A DNA stretch of 64,000 bases from Bradyrhizobium sp. DOA9 (GTDB lineage Bacteria > Pseudomonadota > Alphaproteobacteria > Rhizobiales > Xanthobacteraceae). The translations under genes and the position numbers were made by a program. The notes under the pieces were generated by a model. The model was not told the origin of the DNA, did no database searches, and was given only the letters and a program-made list of their open reading frames with translations. The stretch spans positions 1,433,690-1,497,689 of the forward strand of contig NZ_DF820425.1 of NCBI RefSeq assembly GCF_000617845.2. The letters run 5' to 3'. Below, one piece after another: positions 1 through 9,269 of the stretch; within the stretch, counting starts at the first letter, position 1, and each line of letters begins with the position of its first letter.

Positions 1-2144
1 GCGCCATCCCTGACGCGCCTGATCCGCGCCGCCCGATGCAGAACGCGCGACAATTCCTCGATCGAATAGGGCTTTTGCACGAGGTCGCAGCCTCCAGTCC
101 CCTCCTGCGACAGGGCCTGGCTGTATCCGGTGGTCAGCACGACCGGCACGCCAATGCCGCGGTCGCGGATCACCTGCGCCAGATCGAGCCCACTCATCCC
201 GGGCATCACCACGTCCGAGAACACGACATCGAAGCGGTCCGCGTCCACGGCGAGCTCGGCGAGCGCGTCGGTTGCATTGTCGACCAGAGTGATGCTGTAG
301 CCGAGCTCGGTCAGGCCATCCGCGGCAAAATTGGCCAGCTCGATGTTGTCCTCGACCACCAGCACCGACATGCCGCTGCCGGCCACGGCCGGCGCCATGT
401 TGGGGGCCTGGCGCTGCGGCAGCAGGTCCGGCGGCACGCGCGGCAGATAGAGCGAGAAGGTGCTGCCGTGCCCCACCTCGCTCGTCACGGTCACTTCGCC
501 GCCGGACTGTCGGGCGAAGCCGAACACCTGGGACAGGCCGAGACCGGTGCCATGGCCGACCTGCTTGGTGGTGAAGAACGGCTCGAAGATGCGCCCGAGG
601 CGCGCGGCGGGAATGCCGACACCGGTGTCGCTGACGGTGACGCGGACGAAGCCGTGGCCTGTCATGCCCGGGCCAGTCGAAAGCGGCGCCAGCGTGTCCG
701 GAACGGTGGTCGTGGCCTCGACCTTGAAGACGATGCGTCCTTGGCCCTGCATGGCATCGCGCGCATTGGTCGCCATGTTGATCAGCGCCGTCTCGAACTG
801 GCTGGCATCGGCATTGACGAGGCACGGCTCCGCCGGCAGCTGCATGACGATCTCGATCGCGGGACCCAGCAGCGTGGCGAGCATGTCGTGCAGCCTCTGC
901 ACCCGTGCACCGGCGTCGAACACCTCCGGCTTGAGGGTCTGGCGCCGCGCAAAGGCAAGCAGCTGCGAGGTCAGCTTGGCCGCACGCGCCACCGAATCCG
1001 CAATGGCCGTGATGTAGCGCTGTCGCCGCTCCTCCGGCAGCTGCGGACGGTTCAACAGATCGACCGAAGCACGGATCACCGTCAGGAGATTGTTGAAGTC
1101 GTGCGCGACGCCGCCGGTGAGCTGGCCGAGCGCTTCCAGGCGCTGGCTGTGCTTGAGTGCCTCCTCGGCCTCGCGCCGTTTTGCAGCTTCGGCCTGAAGG
1201 TGCTGGGTGCGCCGCAGGGCGAGCGCCAGCAGCAGGAACAGCAGCGCGGTGGCGGGAATGCCGAACACCAGATGCTGACCCATGGTGGCGAGCCAGCGTG
1301 CGCGGATCGCCGAGGTCTCCAGCCCCGCGCTGACATAGATCGGATATTCGGCGACGCGCCGGTAGGCGATGCGCCGCTCGATCCCGTCCGAGGGCCAGGC
1401 CACCGTGATGAGGCCGTGTACGGGCTGGGTCGCGATCTTCTGGCCCACCGGTCCGGTCGGATCGAGTCGAAGCTCTTGGTCGAGCCGGGGGAAATGCGCG
1501 AGCATTGCGCCGTCGGCGCGTCCCATCGCGAAGAAGCTGCCGGCATCGGTGCCGATCCTGGCGTAGAAGCTTTCGAAATATTCCGGCAGCACGGAGGCCT
1601 GGATCACGCCGATGAAGCGGCCGTCGTCGGACTCGCGGCGGCGGCTGACGCCGAAGAAGCGAGCGCCCTGATAGGGCGGTCTCGGCGTCAGGGCCGTGCC
1701 GATGAACGAGCCGATGCTCTGGTCGACATGGGCATAGAAGTAATCGCGGTCGGCAAAGCCCAGGTCCGGCGGCGGCGAGACGAGACTATTGACCAGCGCC
1801 TTTCCGTTCGCGTCGAAGATCCAGGCCGATTTGAGCTGCGGCAGCGAATCGGTCAGCCGCTTCAGCCGGCGATGCAGCGTCGGCTCCCGGTCGCGGATGA
1901 TGCCGTCGGGCAGGCCGCGCACGACCTCGTTGAGCTCGGCGAGACTGCGGTCGATGGTCTCGAACACCTTGAGCGCGTGCTCATGTGCGACGTCGACCGT
2001 GCGCTCGATCTCGCGGTCGGCGGTATCCTTGGTCGAGGAGTAGGAGATCGCGGCGGCGACGGCGAACAGCGCAATCGGCAGCGCCAGGGATGCCGCCATC
2101 ATCCACTGCAACAGCCTCAGCGAGTTGCGTTGCACCCTCTGCAC
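1..2144 (-). CDS. Sensor hybrid histidine kinase (partial, 3' end off the left edge)
   Basis: Membrane sensor kinase that should autophosphorylate on His and pass phosphate to its own receiver. The visible 714 codons contain an N-terminal membrane helix (about residues 13-34), a periplasmic Cache/PDC-like region, a second helix (about 285-312), and a HisKA H-box GGVAHDFNNLL (His near 347). These are followed by a HATPase with NATNARDAM, DTGVGIP and GTGLGLS boxes, then a receiver domain (about 590-705) with acceptor Asp in SDVVMPGMSG and the conserved Lys in VQKPY. The start is taken as GTG at 2144, just after an in-frame TAA and preceded by GGAGCGACT; a second GTG at 2135 is possible. The receiver reads through the window edge without a stop. 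The signal sensed is unknown. No obvious partner regulator lies nearby. Confidence 0.88.
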   Translation of the reverse strand, partial: MQRVQRNSLRLLQWMMAASLALPIALFAVAAAISYSSTKDTADREIERTVDVAHEHALKVFETIDRSLAELNEVVRGLPDGIIRDREPTLHRRLKRLTDSLPQLKSAWIFDANGKALVNSLVSPPPDLGFADRDYFYAHVDQSIGSFIGTALTPRPPYQGARFFGVSRRRESDDGRFIGVIQASVLPEYFESFYARIGTDAGSFFAMGRADGAMLAHFPRLDQELRLDPTGPVGQKIATQPVHGLITVAWPSDGIERRIAYRRVAEYPIYVSAGLETSAIRARWLATMGQHLVFGIPATALLFLLLALALRRTQHLQAEAAKRREAEEALKHSQRLEALGQLTGGVAHDFNNLLTVIRASVDLLNRPQLPEERRQRYITAIADSVARAAKLTSQLLAFARRQTLKPEVFDAGARVQRLHDMLATLLGPAIEIVMQLPAEPCLVNADASQFETALINMATNARDAMQGQGRIVFKVEATTTVPDTLAPLSTGPGMTGHGFVRVTVSDTGVGIPAARLGRIFEPFFTTKQVGHGTGLGLSQVFGFARQSGGEVTVTSEVGHGSTFSLYLPRVPPDLLPQRQAPNMAPAVAGSGMSVLVVEDNIELANFAADGLTELGYSITLVDNATDALAELAVDADRFDVVFSDVVMPGMSGLDLAQVIRDRGIGVPVVLTTGYSQALSQEGTGGCDLVQKPYSIEELSRVLHRAARIRRVRDG

Positions 2145-2419
2145 AGTCGCTCCGTCCCTGACCGAAACTTAGCTGAATTTCGTGCCGGGAAGGAAGTAGC
2201 TTGTGATGATAACCAGTGGTTGTAATGTCATGTAGTCAGGTGTATCCGTGGTATGAAGAATTTTGCTCGAATTCACGCAGATCTTGGAATGTCCTACTCG
2301 GTTCGACCGCGGGTCCGGCGGGCATTCGCCGGTAGCAAAGGGACGTGCGGGAACCGACTTCGAAATTGTGCAGACGCTCTTCTCGCATCGTAATGAGGCT
2401 GCAGCTTCACGCCTGCCGA

Positions 2420-2455
2420 CTGCAGCCCCTCGCCTCTTCGATCGAGGGGCTGCAG
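2420..2455 (-). terminator. Perfect 13-bp hairpin in the kinase/GMC intergenic gap
   Basis: The arms CTGCAGCCCCTCG (2420-2432) and CGAGGGGCTGCAG (2443-2455) are perfect inverted repeats with a 10-nt loop. The hairpin lies 65 bp beyond the stop of the GMC oxidoreductase and could end its transcript, but no T-run follows, so a repeat or protein site is also possible. The rest of the 2145-2520 gap shows no convincing gene. Confidence 0.4.
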
Positions 2456-2520
2456 ATTGGCGTGGGGATGTGGAGGGGGAGCCACCACACCAATATCCAT
2501 CGCAAGATCCGGACAGGCGA

Positions 2521-4134
2521 TCAGATCTCGTGCTCCTCCCGCAGTGAGCGGGCGGCCTTCTCCCCGATGAGGACGCACGGCGCCATCGTGTTGCCCGTGG
2601 TGATCCGCGGCATCACCGAGCCGTCGGCGATGCGAAGCCGGTCGACCCCGTAGACCCTGAGCTTGCTGTCGACCACGGACATCGCGTCGCGTCCCATCTT
2701 CGCCGAGCATGTCTGGTGCCAATAGGTCACCGCGGACTCGCGCACGAAGCGTTCCATCTCGGCGGCGCCGAGAGGACCGGGCATTGACTCGCGCGCCACC
2801 AATGGCTCGAACGCTCTGGTATTGCCGAGAGAGCGGCAGAGGTGGACGCAGGTGATCGCCGTGTTCAGATCGTCAGGATGCGACAGCATGTTGGCTTCGA
2901 TGCGCGGTGCTGCAAGCGGGTCGGCGTTTCGGAGCCTGACCCGGCCCCGGCTCTTCGGCAAGGCGAGACCTGCGAACATCGTCCAGCCATGGGCAGGCGC
3001 TCGCCCCGCCGTCTCGGGGCTCGGCACTGGAAATTCGACCTGGCAGAGCAGCAGGTCGGGAGATTCGAGTGCGGAATGGGACTTCCAGTACAACGTCGCC
3101 GCATTGCCGGTGTTGCGCGCTGCGATCGGCTCGCGGTACTCCCAAATGCATCCGAACGAGACATGATCCTGCAGGTTCCGGCCGACCCCGGGAAGGTGCT
3201 GGACCACCGGTATATCAAACGCTTGGAGCTCGTTCTCGTCGCCGATGCCGGAGCGCATCAACACGGCCGGCGTCTGGATCGCCCCGAGCGCGAGCACAAC
3301 TTCCCGGGCCGCGCCGATCCGCAGGGGCCGGCCGTCACGCTCCGCCACGACGCCGACGGCCCTGCCGTGCTCGAGCAGGATGCGAGAGACCTGCGTTCCG
3401 GTCAGCAGCGTGAGATTGGGCCGATCGAGAAATGGATAGGTATAGGCACGGAAAATGGAGTTGCGCCTGCCGTTGCGGACGAGGATGTCAGTGATGGCGC
3501 ACCCGCCTTCGCCTTCCATCATCTCGCCATTGGGGCTTTCAAAGGTCGGAATTCCGATCTCCTTCGCCGCGGCCAGCATCGCCAATGCGGCCGGCCCGGG
3601 ATCCGGTGACGGCTGCACGAAAACCGGACCGCCGGTACCGCGATGACGTGGATCGGGCGTGCCCTGCCAGTTCTCGATCTCCCGGAAAATCTGCGAGACC
3701 GAATCGTAACCCCAGGTCTCATCGCCGCTTTGTTCGGCAAAGAAGTCCCAGTCGCTGCGGTGACCGCGCGCCCACAGCATCACGTTGATGCTCGATCCGC
3801 CGCCGACAACCTTGCCCATCGACATCGGAAGGGCGCGACCGTTCAGATGCGGATTCGGCTCGGCGACAAAGCCCCAATCGGTCGCGCTGCCGAGATTGCC
3901 GGGCCATGCTGCCGGGTCCATGACGGTCGGCACCTCGTCGCTGCCCCCCGCTTCGATCAGCAGGACCGTGACGGACGGATTTTCGGCGAGGCGGCGGGCG
4001 ACCACCGAGCCCGAGCTGCCCGCGCCGCAGACGATGAAGTCGTAGCTGCCGCGCAGAGTTGCGCCGAGCTGGCGCTGGTTGGCAGAAGCGCGATCGGCAA
4101 ACTCCGGCAGATCGGAAGGCAGGACGTCGTTCAT
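2521..4134 (-). CDS. GMC-family FAD oxidoreductase (choline dehydrogenase-like)
   Basis: Flavoprotein of the glucose-methanol-choline family, 537 residues, which would oxidise an alcohol to an aldehyde; the substrate cannot be read from sequence. The N-terminal Rossmann motif VCGAGSSGSVVARRLAE and LLIEAGG bind FAD. The GMC signature GKVVGGGSSINVMLWARGH follows, and the C-terminal part carries YWHQTCSAKMG (active-site His) and GNTMAPCVLIGE (second catalytic position Asn). There is no signal peptide. Length and motif order are normal for the family. It is divergent from the HTH-GAF regulator at 4562, with an iterated AT-rich site between, so the regulator may control it (inference). Confidence 0.9.
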   Translation of the reverse strand: MNDVLPSDLPEFADRASANQRQLGATLRGSYDFIVCGAGSSGSVVARRLAENPSVTVLLIEAGGSDEVPTVMDPAAWPGNLGSATDWGFVAEPNPHLNGRALPMSMGKVVGGGSSINVMLWARGHRSDWDFFAEQSGDETWGYDSVSQIFREIENWQGTPDPRHRGTGGPVFVQPSPDPGPAALAMLAAAKEIGIPTFESPNGEMMEGEGGCAITDILVRNGRRNSIFRAYTYPFLDRPNLTLLTGTQVSRILLEHGRAVGVVAERDGRPLRIGAAREVVLALGAIQTPAVLMRSGIGDENELQAFDIPVVQHLPGVGRNLQDHVSFGCIWEYREPIAARNTGNAATLYWKSHSALESPDLLLCQVEFPVPSPETAGRAPAHGWTMFAGLALPKSRGRVRLRNADPLAAPRIEANMLSHPDDLNTAITCVHLCRSLGNTRAFEPLVARESMPGPLGAAEMERFVRESAVTYWHQTCSAKMGRDAMSVVDSKLRVYGVDRLRIADGSVMPRITTGNTMAPCVLIGEKAARSLREEHEI

Positions 4135-4427
4135 GAGATGACTCCAGGCAGTTGTGCGCGGCCGGAATACGAGCTCCGGGCGGACGCGGGTGAGGAAAGG
4201 GGGAGAGAGTTGTCGGCTGTCACGCTGGACGGGAAAGGGCGAGTCACGGATCGCGTCTTTCCCGCAGCTGACGTGCTGTAGGCTTGATCGCGACGCGGCT
4301 TCGCTTGGGCGAGGACGGCTGCCCGGCTTCGCGGGGAGGGTCGGGGCTTAGGCTGTCAGGACATGGCTTGCTCCTTCTGAAGGGATGGGGATGAGCGCTG
4401 CGCATCTGCCAAACGGCGCGTAGCCAG

Positions 4428-4472
4428 CCTATCAGATTTATCAAATCTAGCATTACAATCAAATTTATCAAA
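4428..4472. promoter_or_regulatory. Iterated 9-bp AT-rich operator between GMC gene and HTH-GAF regulator
   Basis: Read on the minus strand from 4472, the sequence divides into consecutive 9-mers: TTTGATAAA, TTTGATTGT, AATGCTAGA, TTTGATAAA, TCTGATAGG. Two units are identical and 27 bp apart; four of the five share T(T/C)TGAT. The block is strikingly AT-rich in a GC-rich genome and lies between divergent genes, so it is probably a promoter/operator. A small GGGGGAATGTCCCC palindrome follows at about 4476-4489. The rest of the 4135-4561 gap shows no convincing gene. Confidence 0.5.
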
Positions 4473-4561
4473 ATAGGGGGAATGTCCCCTTGTCAACGGG
4501 GCTGGGCGCACGACATTGTGAGGTCGGGAACAGGCGCGGCCGGAATCGGCCGGCGGCAAAG

Positions 4562-5704
4562 ATGGACGCAATGGACAAGGACATCCTGACGACCGCGGAG
4601 GCTGCCAAGATTCTGGGGGTCTCGATCCGCACCGCGCAGCTTCTGATCGAAGGCGGGACGATCCCCTCCTGGAAAACTCCGGGCGGTCATCGACGCGTCT
4701 ACCGCCGCGACGTGCTCGCGCAGATCACCGGCCCGGCTCAGGCGCTGACTGCTTCTGCGCGGGTAATTTTGATTGCGCGTGCTGAACGCATTGCCGACTA
4801 CGTAGCGGCGCTCGCGAAGGTCAAATACTGTGTCGTCCAGCGCTACACCGACGTCTATGCGGCGTTGCTTGCGATCGGCTCCCGGCTCCCGGCGGCCATC
4901 GTCATCGAAGACGAACCATCGGATTCCGGCAGGCCGGCCCTGCTGGAGAGCTTGCGCTCTGATCCGGCGCTCGGAGGCACGCAGATTCTGGTTGTCGGCC
5001 GCTCGGCGTCCGACAACGGGATGATACGGTTCATCGATGGATTATCGGCGCTGCCCGAGGCGGTCGAGGCCGCGATCCGGGGCGCCGTCGAGCCTCCCGT
5101 CCCGTTCGAGACGCCGCCATCTTTCCCATTTCCGGCCAACGAGGGCCAGCGCCTTGTGGCGCTCGAACGCTCCGGCCTCGTCGACACGCCGCCCGAGGAT
5201 GCCTTCGATCGTCTGACCTGGCTGGCGGCACGCAGCCTCGACGCTCCGGTCGCGCTGCTGACGCTGCTCACCCCGACCCGGCAATGGTTCAAATCGCGCT
5301 ACGGGCTCGACCTGGTCGATACGCCGCGCGGCTGGGCGTTCTGCAATTACACCATTCTGCAGCAGGATATCATGGTGGCCGAGAACCTTGCGGCCGATCC
5401 GCGATTCGCTGAAAATCCGGCTGTGTTGGGAGAGCTCGGGTTTCGGTTCTACGCCGGCTGTCCGGTGGTGGATCCCGATGGCTTCACGCTCGGCTCACTT
5501 TGCGTGATCGACACCCGGCCTCGCACGCTCGACGACACCCAGAAGCAGATCCTCGCCAGTCTCGCCGCACTCGCTTCGGACGAGATCAAGCTGCGCGTGA
5601 CCGACCGCCAATTGCGCCGGGCCGAGCCCGGGACTTCGAAGGCAAGCGCGCCGACCCGGTTTGCCGAAAAGCGCGCCTCCGAGCATCGGCAGGGCACGGC
5701 GTGA
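4562..5704 (+). CDS. Excisionase-type HTH plus GAF domain regulator
   Basis: Predicted cytoplasmic regulator of 380 residues. An N-terminal MerR/excisionase-like winged helix (about residues 9-56: TAEAAKILGVSIRTAQLLIEG, then TPGGHRRVYRRDVL) would bind DNA. The middle part (about 66-170) resembles a receiver-like fold (VILIARAER, AAIVIEDEP, ILVVGRS) but lacks a clear phospho-acceptor pattern. The C-terminal GAF domain (about 195-350) has the WAFCNYTILQQDIMVAENL and GFRFYAGCPV...GSLCVID motifs typical of small-ligand or redox sensing. ATG at 4562 is preferred because upstream residues look non-coding; ATG 4571 is possible and neither has a strong ribosome site. It may act at the operator upstream (inference). 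Confidence 0.75.
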   Translation: MDAMDKDILTTAEAAKILGVSIRTAQLLIEGGTIPSWKTPGGHRRVYRRDVLAQITGPAQALTASARVILIARAERIADYVAALAKVKYCVVQRYTDVYAALLAIGSRLPAAIVIEDEPSDSGRPALLESLRSDPALGGTQILVVGRSASDNGMIRFIDGLSALPEAVEAAIRGAVEPPVPFETPPSFPFPANEGQRLVALERSGLVDTPPEDAFDRLTWLAARSLDAPVALLTLLTPTRQWFKSRYGLDLVDTPRGWAFCNYTILQQDIMVAENLAADPRFAENPAVLGELGFRFYAGCPVVDPDGFTLGSLCVIDTRPRTLDDTQKQILASLAALASDEIKLRVTDRQLRRAEPGTSKASAPTRFAEKRASEHRQGTA

Positions 5705-5721
5705 CACATCGCAGGTGTCAC
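5701..5721. terminator. Short hairpin between convergent genes
   Basis: GTGACAC (5701-5707) and GTGTCAC (5715-5721) form a perfect 7-bp stem with a 7-nt loop that overlaps the stop codon of the HTH-GAF gene. Its position between convergent genes suits a shared terminator, but there is no T-run. Confidence 0.3.
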
Positions 5722-5734
5722 GCAACACGGCGCG

Positions 5735-6517
5735 TCAGATCTGGCGTTCGACCATCTTGAGTTTGAGCTCGGCGATGGCTTCGGCCGGGTTGAGGCCCTT
5801 CGGGCAGGCCTTGGCGCAGTTCATGATGGTGTGGCAGCGGTAGAGCCGGAACGGGTCCTCGAGATTGTCGAGCCGCTCGCCGGTCGCCTCGTCCCTGGAA
5901 TCCGAGACCCAGCGGTTGGCCTGGAGCAGTGCGGCGGGGCCGAGATAACGCTCGCTGTTCCACCAATAGCTCGGGCAGGAGGTCGAGCAGCAGGCGCAGA
6001 GGATGCACTCGTAGAGGCCGTCGAGCTTCTCGCGGTCCTCGTGGCTCTGGCGCCATTCCTTCTGCGGCGTCGGCGAGGTCGTCTTCAGCCAGGGCTCGAC
6101 GGAGGCGTACTGCGCGTAGAAATTGGTGAGGTCGGGGACGAGGTCCTTGACCACCGGCTGGTGCGGCAGCGGGTTGATCTTCACCGCGCCGTCCTTCACG
6201 TCGTGCATCGACTTGGTGCAGGCCAGCGTGTTCTGGCCGTCGATGTTCATCGCGCAGGAGCCGCAGACCCCTTCGCGGCAGGAGCGGCGGAAGGTCAGCG
6301 AGGGATCGATGTGGTTCTTGATCCAGATCAGGCCGTCCAGCACCATCGGACCGCAATCATGGGTGTCGACGTAATAGGTGTCGACGCTCGGATTCTTGCC
6401 GTCGTCCGGATTCCAGCGATAGACCTTGAACTCGCGAACTTCTGTCGCGCCCGCGGGCTTCGGCCAGGTCTTGCCGCCGGTGATCTTCGAGTTCTTCGGA
6501 AGTGCGAATTCAACCAT
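5735..6517 (-). CDS. sdhB: Succinate dehydrogenase iron-sulfur subunit
   Basis: Electron-transfer subunit of complex II, 260 residues, carrying electrons from the SdhA flavin to membrane quinone. All three clusters are visible: the [2Fe-2S] ligands in [22 protein letters not shown], the [4Fe-4S] ligands in [16 protein letters not shown], and the [3Fe-4S] ligands in [17 protein letters not shown]. The length is usual. It is last in the sdhC-sdhD-sdhA-sdhB operon, separated from sdhA by a palindromic repeat (6541-6609) that may modulate the distal message. Nothing is missing. Confidence 0.98.
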   Translation of the reverse strand: MVEFALPKNSKITGGKTWPKPAGATEVREFKVYRWNPDDGKNPSVDTYYVDTHDCGPMVLDGLIWIKNHIDPSLTFRRSCREGVCGSCAMNIDGQNTLACTKSMHDVKDGAVKINPLPHQPVVKDLVPDLTNFYAQYASVEPWLKTTSPTPQKEWRQSHEDREKLDGLYECILCACCSTSCPSYWWNSERYLGPAALLQANRWVSDSRDEATGERLDNLEDPFRLYRCHTIMNCAKACPKGLNPAEAIAELKLKMVERQI

Positions 6518-6540
6518 AAGTCCTGCCTCTGGTTTCTTCC

Positions 6541-6609
6541 GTCATGCGCGGGCTCGACCCGCGCATCCATCTTAAAAGGATGGATTGCCGGGTCGAGCCC
6601 GGCAATGAC
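6541..6609. repeat. Compact two-hairpin palindromic repeat between sdhA and sdhB
   Basis: A 69-bp element running from GTCAT to ATGAC. The left hairpin (6541-6571) has stem TGCGCGGG/CCCGCGCA and ends ATCCATC. A 7-bp spacer (ttaaaag) separates it from the right hairpin (6579-6609), which starts GATGGAT and has stem TTGCCGGG/CCCGGCAA. The same half-units flank the GIY-YIG gene at 60625-60988. Confidence 0.9.
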
Positions 6610-6618
6610 GAGCAATGA

Positions 6619-8454
6619 TCAATACACACGCGCCTTCGGCGGGATGTACTGCACGTCGTTGGTCATGGTGTAGTTGTGAACCGGGCGATACTCGATCCTG
6701 ACCTTGCCGGCATCGTCCAGCCAGGCCAGCGTGTGCTTCATCCAGTTCTTGTCGTCGCGCTCGGAGAAGTCCTCGCGGGCATGCGCGCCGCGGCTCTCGG
6801 TGCGGTTGGCGGCCGAGTTCATCGTCACCACCGCCTGCGAGATCAGATTGTCGAACTCCAGCGTCTCGACGAGGTCCGAATTCCACACCAGCGAGCGGTC
6901 GGAGACGGCGATGTCGGTGATGCCGCTGTGCACCTTCGCGATCAGGTTCTGGCCTTCGCTGAGCACTTCGCCGGTACGGAATACCGCGCAATTGGTTTGC
7001 ATCACATTCTGCATGCCTTCGCGCAGCTTCGCGGTCGGCGTGCCGCCGGAGGCGTAGCGGTAGTGGTCGAGGCGGCCGAGCGCCATCTCGGCCGAGTTCG
7101 CCGGCAATTCCGGCTGCTTTCCGTTCGGCGTCAGCTTCTCGGCGAGGCGGAGCGCGGCGGCGCGGCCGAACACGACGAGGTCGATCAGCGAGTTGGAGCC
7201 GAGGCGGTTGGCGCCGTGCACGGAGACGCAGGCGGCTTCGCCGATCGCCATCAGGCCGGGGATCACCGCGTTGTCGTCGCCATCCTTCTTGGTCAGCACC
7301 TCGCCGTGATAATTCGTGGGGATGCCGCCCATGTTGTAATGCACCGTCGGCACGATCGGGATCGGCTCGCGCGTCACGTCGACATTGGCGAAGATCTTCG
7401 CCGATTCCGAGATGCCCGGCAGGCGCTCGGCCAGCACGGCGGGATCGAGATGGTCCAGATGCAGGAAGATATGGTCCTTCTTCTTGCCGACGCCGCGTCC
7501 CTCGCGGATCTCGATGGTCATCGCGCGCGAGACGACGTCGCGCGAGGCGAGATCCTTCGCGGAGGGCGCATAGCGCTCCATGAAGCGCTCGCCCTCGGAG
7601 TTGACGAGATAGCCGCCTTCGCCGCGCGCACCTTCGGTGACGAGACAGCCCGAGCCGTAGATGCCGGTCGGGTGGAACTGCACGAACTCCATGTCCTGCA
7701 TCGGCAGGCCGGCGCGCAGCACCATGCCGCCGCCGTCACCGGTGCAGGTGTGCGCCGAGGTGCAGGAGGCGTAGGCGCGGCCGTAGCCGCCGGTGGCGAG
7801 AATCACGGTCTGGGCGCGGAAGCGATGCAGCGTGCCGTCGTCGAGCTTGAGCGCGATGACGCCGCGGCAGGTGCCCTGGTCGTCCATGATCAGGTCGATG
7901 GCGAAGAACTCGATGAAGAACTCGGCGGCGTGGCGCAGCGACTGGCCGTACATCGTGTGCAGCATGGCGTGGCCGGTGCGGTCGGCGGCGGCGCAGGTGC
8001 GCTGTGCCTGGCTCTTGCCGAACTCGGTGGTCATGCCGCCGAACGGACGCTGGTAGATCTTGCCGTCCTCGGTGCGCGAGAACGGCACGCCCCAATGCTC
8101 GAGCTCGTAGACCGCGTCGGGCGCGTTGCGCACCATGTACTCGATCGCGTCCTGGTCGCCGAGCCAGTCCGACCCCTTCACGGTGTCGTACATGTGCCAG
8201 CGCCAGTCGTCCTTGTGCATGTTGCCGAGTGACGCGGAGATGCCGCCCTGCGCCGCGACCGTGTGCGAGCGGGTCGGAAACACTTTTGTGATGCAGGCGG
8301 TGCGGAGGCCGGCCTCGCTGCAGCCGACGACAGCGCGCAGGCCCGCGCCGCCGGCGCCGACCACGACGACGTCGTAGGTGTGGTCTTCGATCGGATAGGC
8401 TTTTCCGTTGGTGGCGGGAGCGCCGTTGCCCTTGCCATTGGTCTCAGCGGCCAT
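6619..8454 (-). CDS. sdhA: Succinate dehydrogenase flavoprotein subunit
   Basis: Catalytic subunit of complex II, 611 residues, oxidising succinate to fumarate in the TCA cycle. The FAD fold begins [15 protein letters not shown]. The covalent-flavin His lies in [16 protein letters not shown]. Substrate-site segments [21 protein letters not shown] and [11 protein letters not shown] are intact. A low-complexity G/N/A-rich N-terminus precedes the domain. The start is 3 bp after the sdhD stop, so the operon is tightly packed. Full length and no anomalies. Confidence 0.98.
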   Translation of the reverse strand: MAAETNGKGNGAPATNGKAYPIEDHTYDVVVVGAGGAGLRAVVGCSEAGLRTACITKVFPTRSHTVAAQGGISASLGNMHKDDWRWHMYDTVKGSDWLGDQDAIEYMVRNAPDAVYELEHWGVPFSRTEDGKIYQRPFGGMTTEFGKSQAQRTCAAADRTGHAMLHTMYGQSLRHAAEFFIEFFAIDLIMDDQGTCRGVIALKLDDGTLHRFRAQTVILATGGYGRAYASCTSAHTCTGDGGGMVLRAGLPMQDMEFVQFHPTGIYGSGCLVTEGARGEGGYLVNSEGERFMERYAPSAKDLASRDVVSRAMTIEIREGRGVGKKKDHIFLHLDHLDPAVLAERLPGISESAKIFANVDVTREPIPIVPTVHYNMGGIPTNYHGEVLTKKDGDDNAVIPGLMAIGEAACVSVHGANRLGSNSLIDLVVFGRAAALRLAEKLTPNGKQPELPANSAEMALGRLDHYRYASGGTPTAKLREGMQNVMQTNCAVFRTGEVLSEGQNLIAKVHSGITDIAVSDRSLVWNSDLVETLEFDNLISQAVVTMNSAANRTESRGAHAREDFSERDDKNWMKHTLAWLDDAGKVRIEYRPVHNYTMTNDVQYIPPKARVY

Positions 8455-8457
8455 GGG

Positions 8458-8874
8458 TTACACTCCGGAAGAAAGCTTCAGGATCGCATAGGTCGAGGCG
8501 AGCGCCACGGCGACCGAGAAGAAATTGTTGAGCATGATCGCGGTGAGCTTCAGCTTCTCGTTATGGACGTAGTCCTCGATCACCACCTGCATGCCGATCT
8601 TCATGTGCCAGACGCTGGCGAAGATGAAGAGGAGCAGGATCACCGCAACGGGAATGGAGCTCAGGGTCTGCGCCGCGTAGACCTGGTTGCGGCCGAGCAG
8701 CATCATGATGATCACCAGCGCGGGAATCATCAGAAGCGTCATGGCGACGCCGGTGATGCGCTGGCGCCAGAAATCGGACGTACCGGCATGCGCGGCGCCG
8801 AGATTGCGGACACGACCGAGCGGGGTGCGCATCGAGGGACGCTTCGGAGAGCCGTGGGATTCGTCGAAGCTCAT
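8458..8874 (-). CDS. sdhD: Succinate dehydrogenase membrane anchor subunit
   Basis: Small hydrophobic anchor of complex II, 138 residues, with three membrane helices: VAMTLLMIPALVIIMMLLG, then IPVAVILLLFIFASVWHMKIG, then AIMLNNFFSVAVALASTYAIL. His in SVWHMKIGMQVVIEDYVH fits haem/quinone-site placement in the family. Its ATG overlaps the sdhC stop as ATGA, implying translational coupling. The N-terminus MSFDESHGSPKRPSMRTPLG is polar and cytoplasmic. Confidence 0.95.
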   Translation of the reverse strand: MSFDESHGSPKRPSMRTPLGRVRNLGAAHAGTSDFWRQRITGVAMTLLMIPALVIIMMLLGRNQVYAAQTLSSIPVAVILLLFIFASVWHMKIGMQVVIEDYVHNEKLKLTAIMLNNFFSVAVALASTYAILKLSSGV

Positions 8875-9269
8875 CGGCCGCCTCCGTTCGCATAGGCGAT
8901 GATCCAGATCAGCACCGTCAGCGCGATGCCGCCGATCAGAGCGCCCCAGGTCAGCGCCTCACGCTCATTGGCCTTGAAGCCGTAGCCGAGATCCCAGACG
9001 AAATGCCTGATGCCGCTGAGCATATGGTGCATCAGGGCCCAGGTGTAGCCGAACACGATGAGCCGGCCGATGATGCTGCTGGAGAAGGCCTGGACATGGG
9101 CATAGGCGGCCGGGCCGGAGGCCGCGGCAACCAGCCACCAGACCAGCAGCAGGGTTCCGACGTAGAGGGCGATACCGGTGGCGCGATGGACGATGGACAG
9201 AGCCATTGTCAGCGTCCAGCGATAGGTTTGGATGTGCGGCGAAAGCGGTCGTTCGATCCGTGCGGTCAT
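8871..9269 (-). CDS. sdhC: Succinate dehydrogenase cytochrome b556 subunit
   Basis: Haem-binding anchor of complex II with three helices. The family signature begins RPLSPHIQTYRW, followed by SIVHRATGIALYVGTLLLVWWL and the haem-ligand region WALMHHMLSGIRHFVWDLG. ATG at 9269 (MTARIERPLSP) is chosen because family members begin close to this RPLSPH segment, giving 132 residues; an in-frame ATG at 9302 would add 11 residues. First gene of sdhCDAB, so its promoter must lie in the 9270-9789 gap. Confidence 0.94.
   Translation of the reverse strand: MTARIERPLSPHIQTYRWTLTMALSIVHRATGIALYVGTLLLVWWLVAAASGPAAYAHVQAFSSSIIGRLIVFGYTWALMHHMLSGIRHFVWDLGYGFKANEREALTWGALIGGIALTVLIWIIAYANGGGR

Noticed and set aside
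36..2225. Long plus-strand open frame across the left end
   Set aside because: It is antisense to the histidine kinase; its translation is His/Arg-rich without motifs, while the minus strand gives complete kinase and receiver motifs.
2263..2547. 94-codon plus-strand frame after the kinase gene
   Set aside because: It crosses a perfect hairpin and overlaps the GMC gene end, with no recognisable pattern.
4244..4471. 75-codon minus-strand frame over the AT-rich operator
   Set aside because: Its hydrophobic N-terminus (INLIVMLDLINLIGW) comes from the iterated AT-rich repeats; there is no ribosome site.
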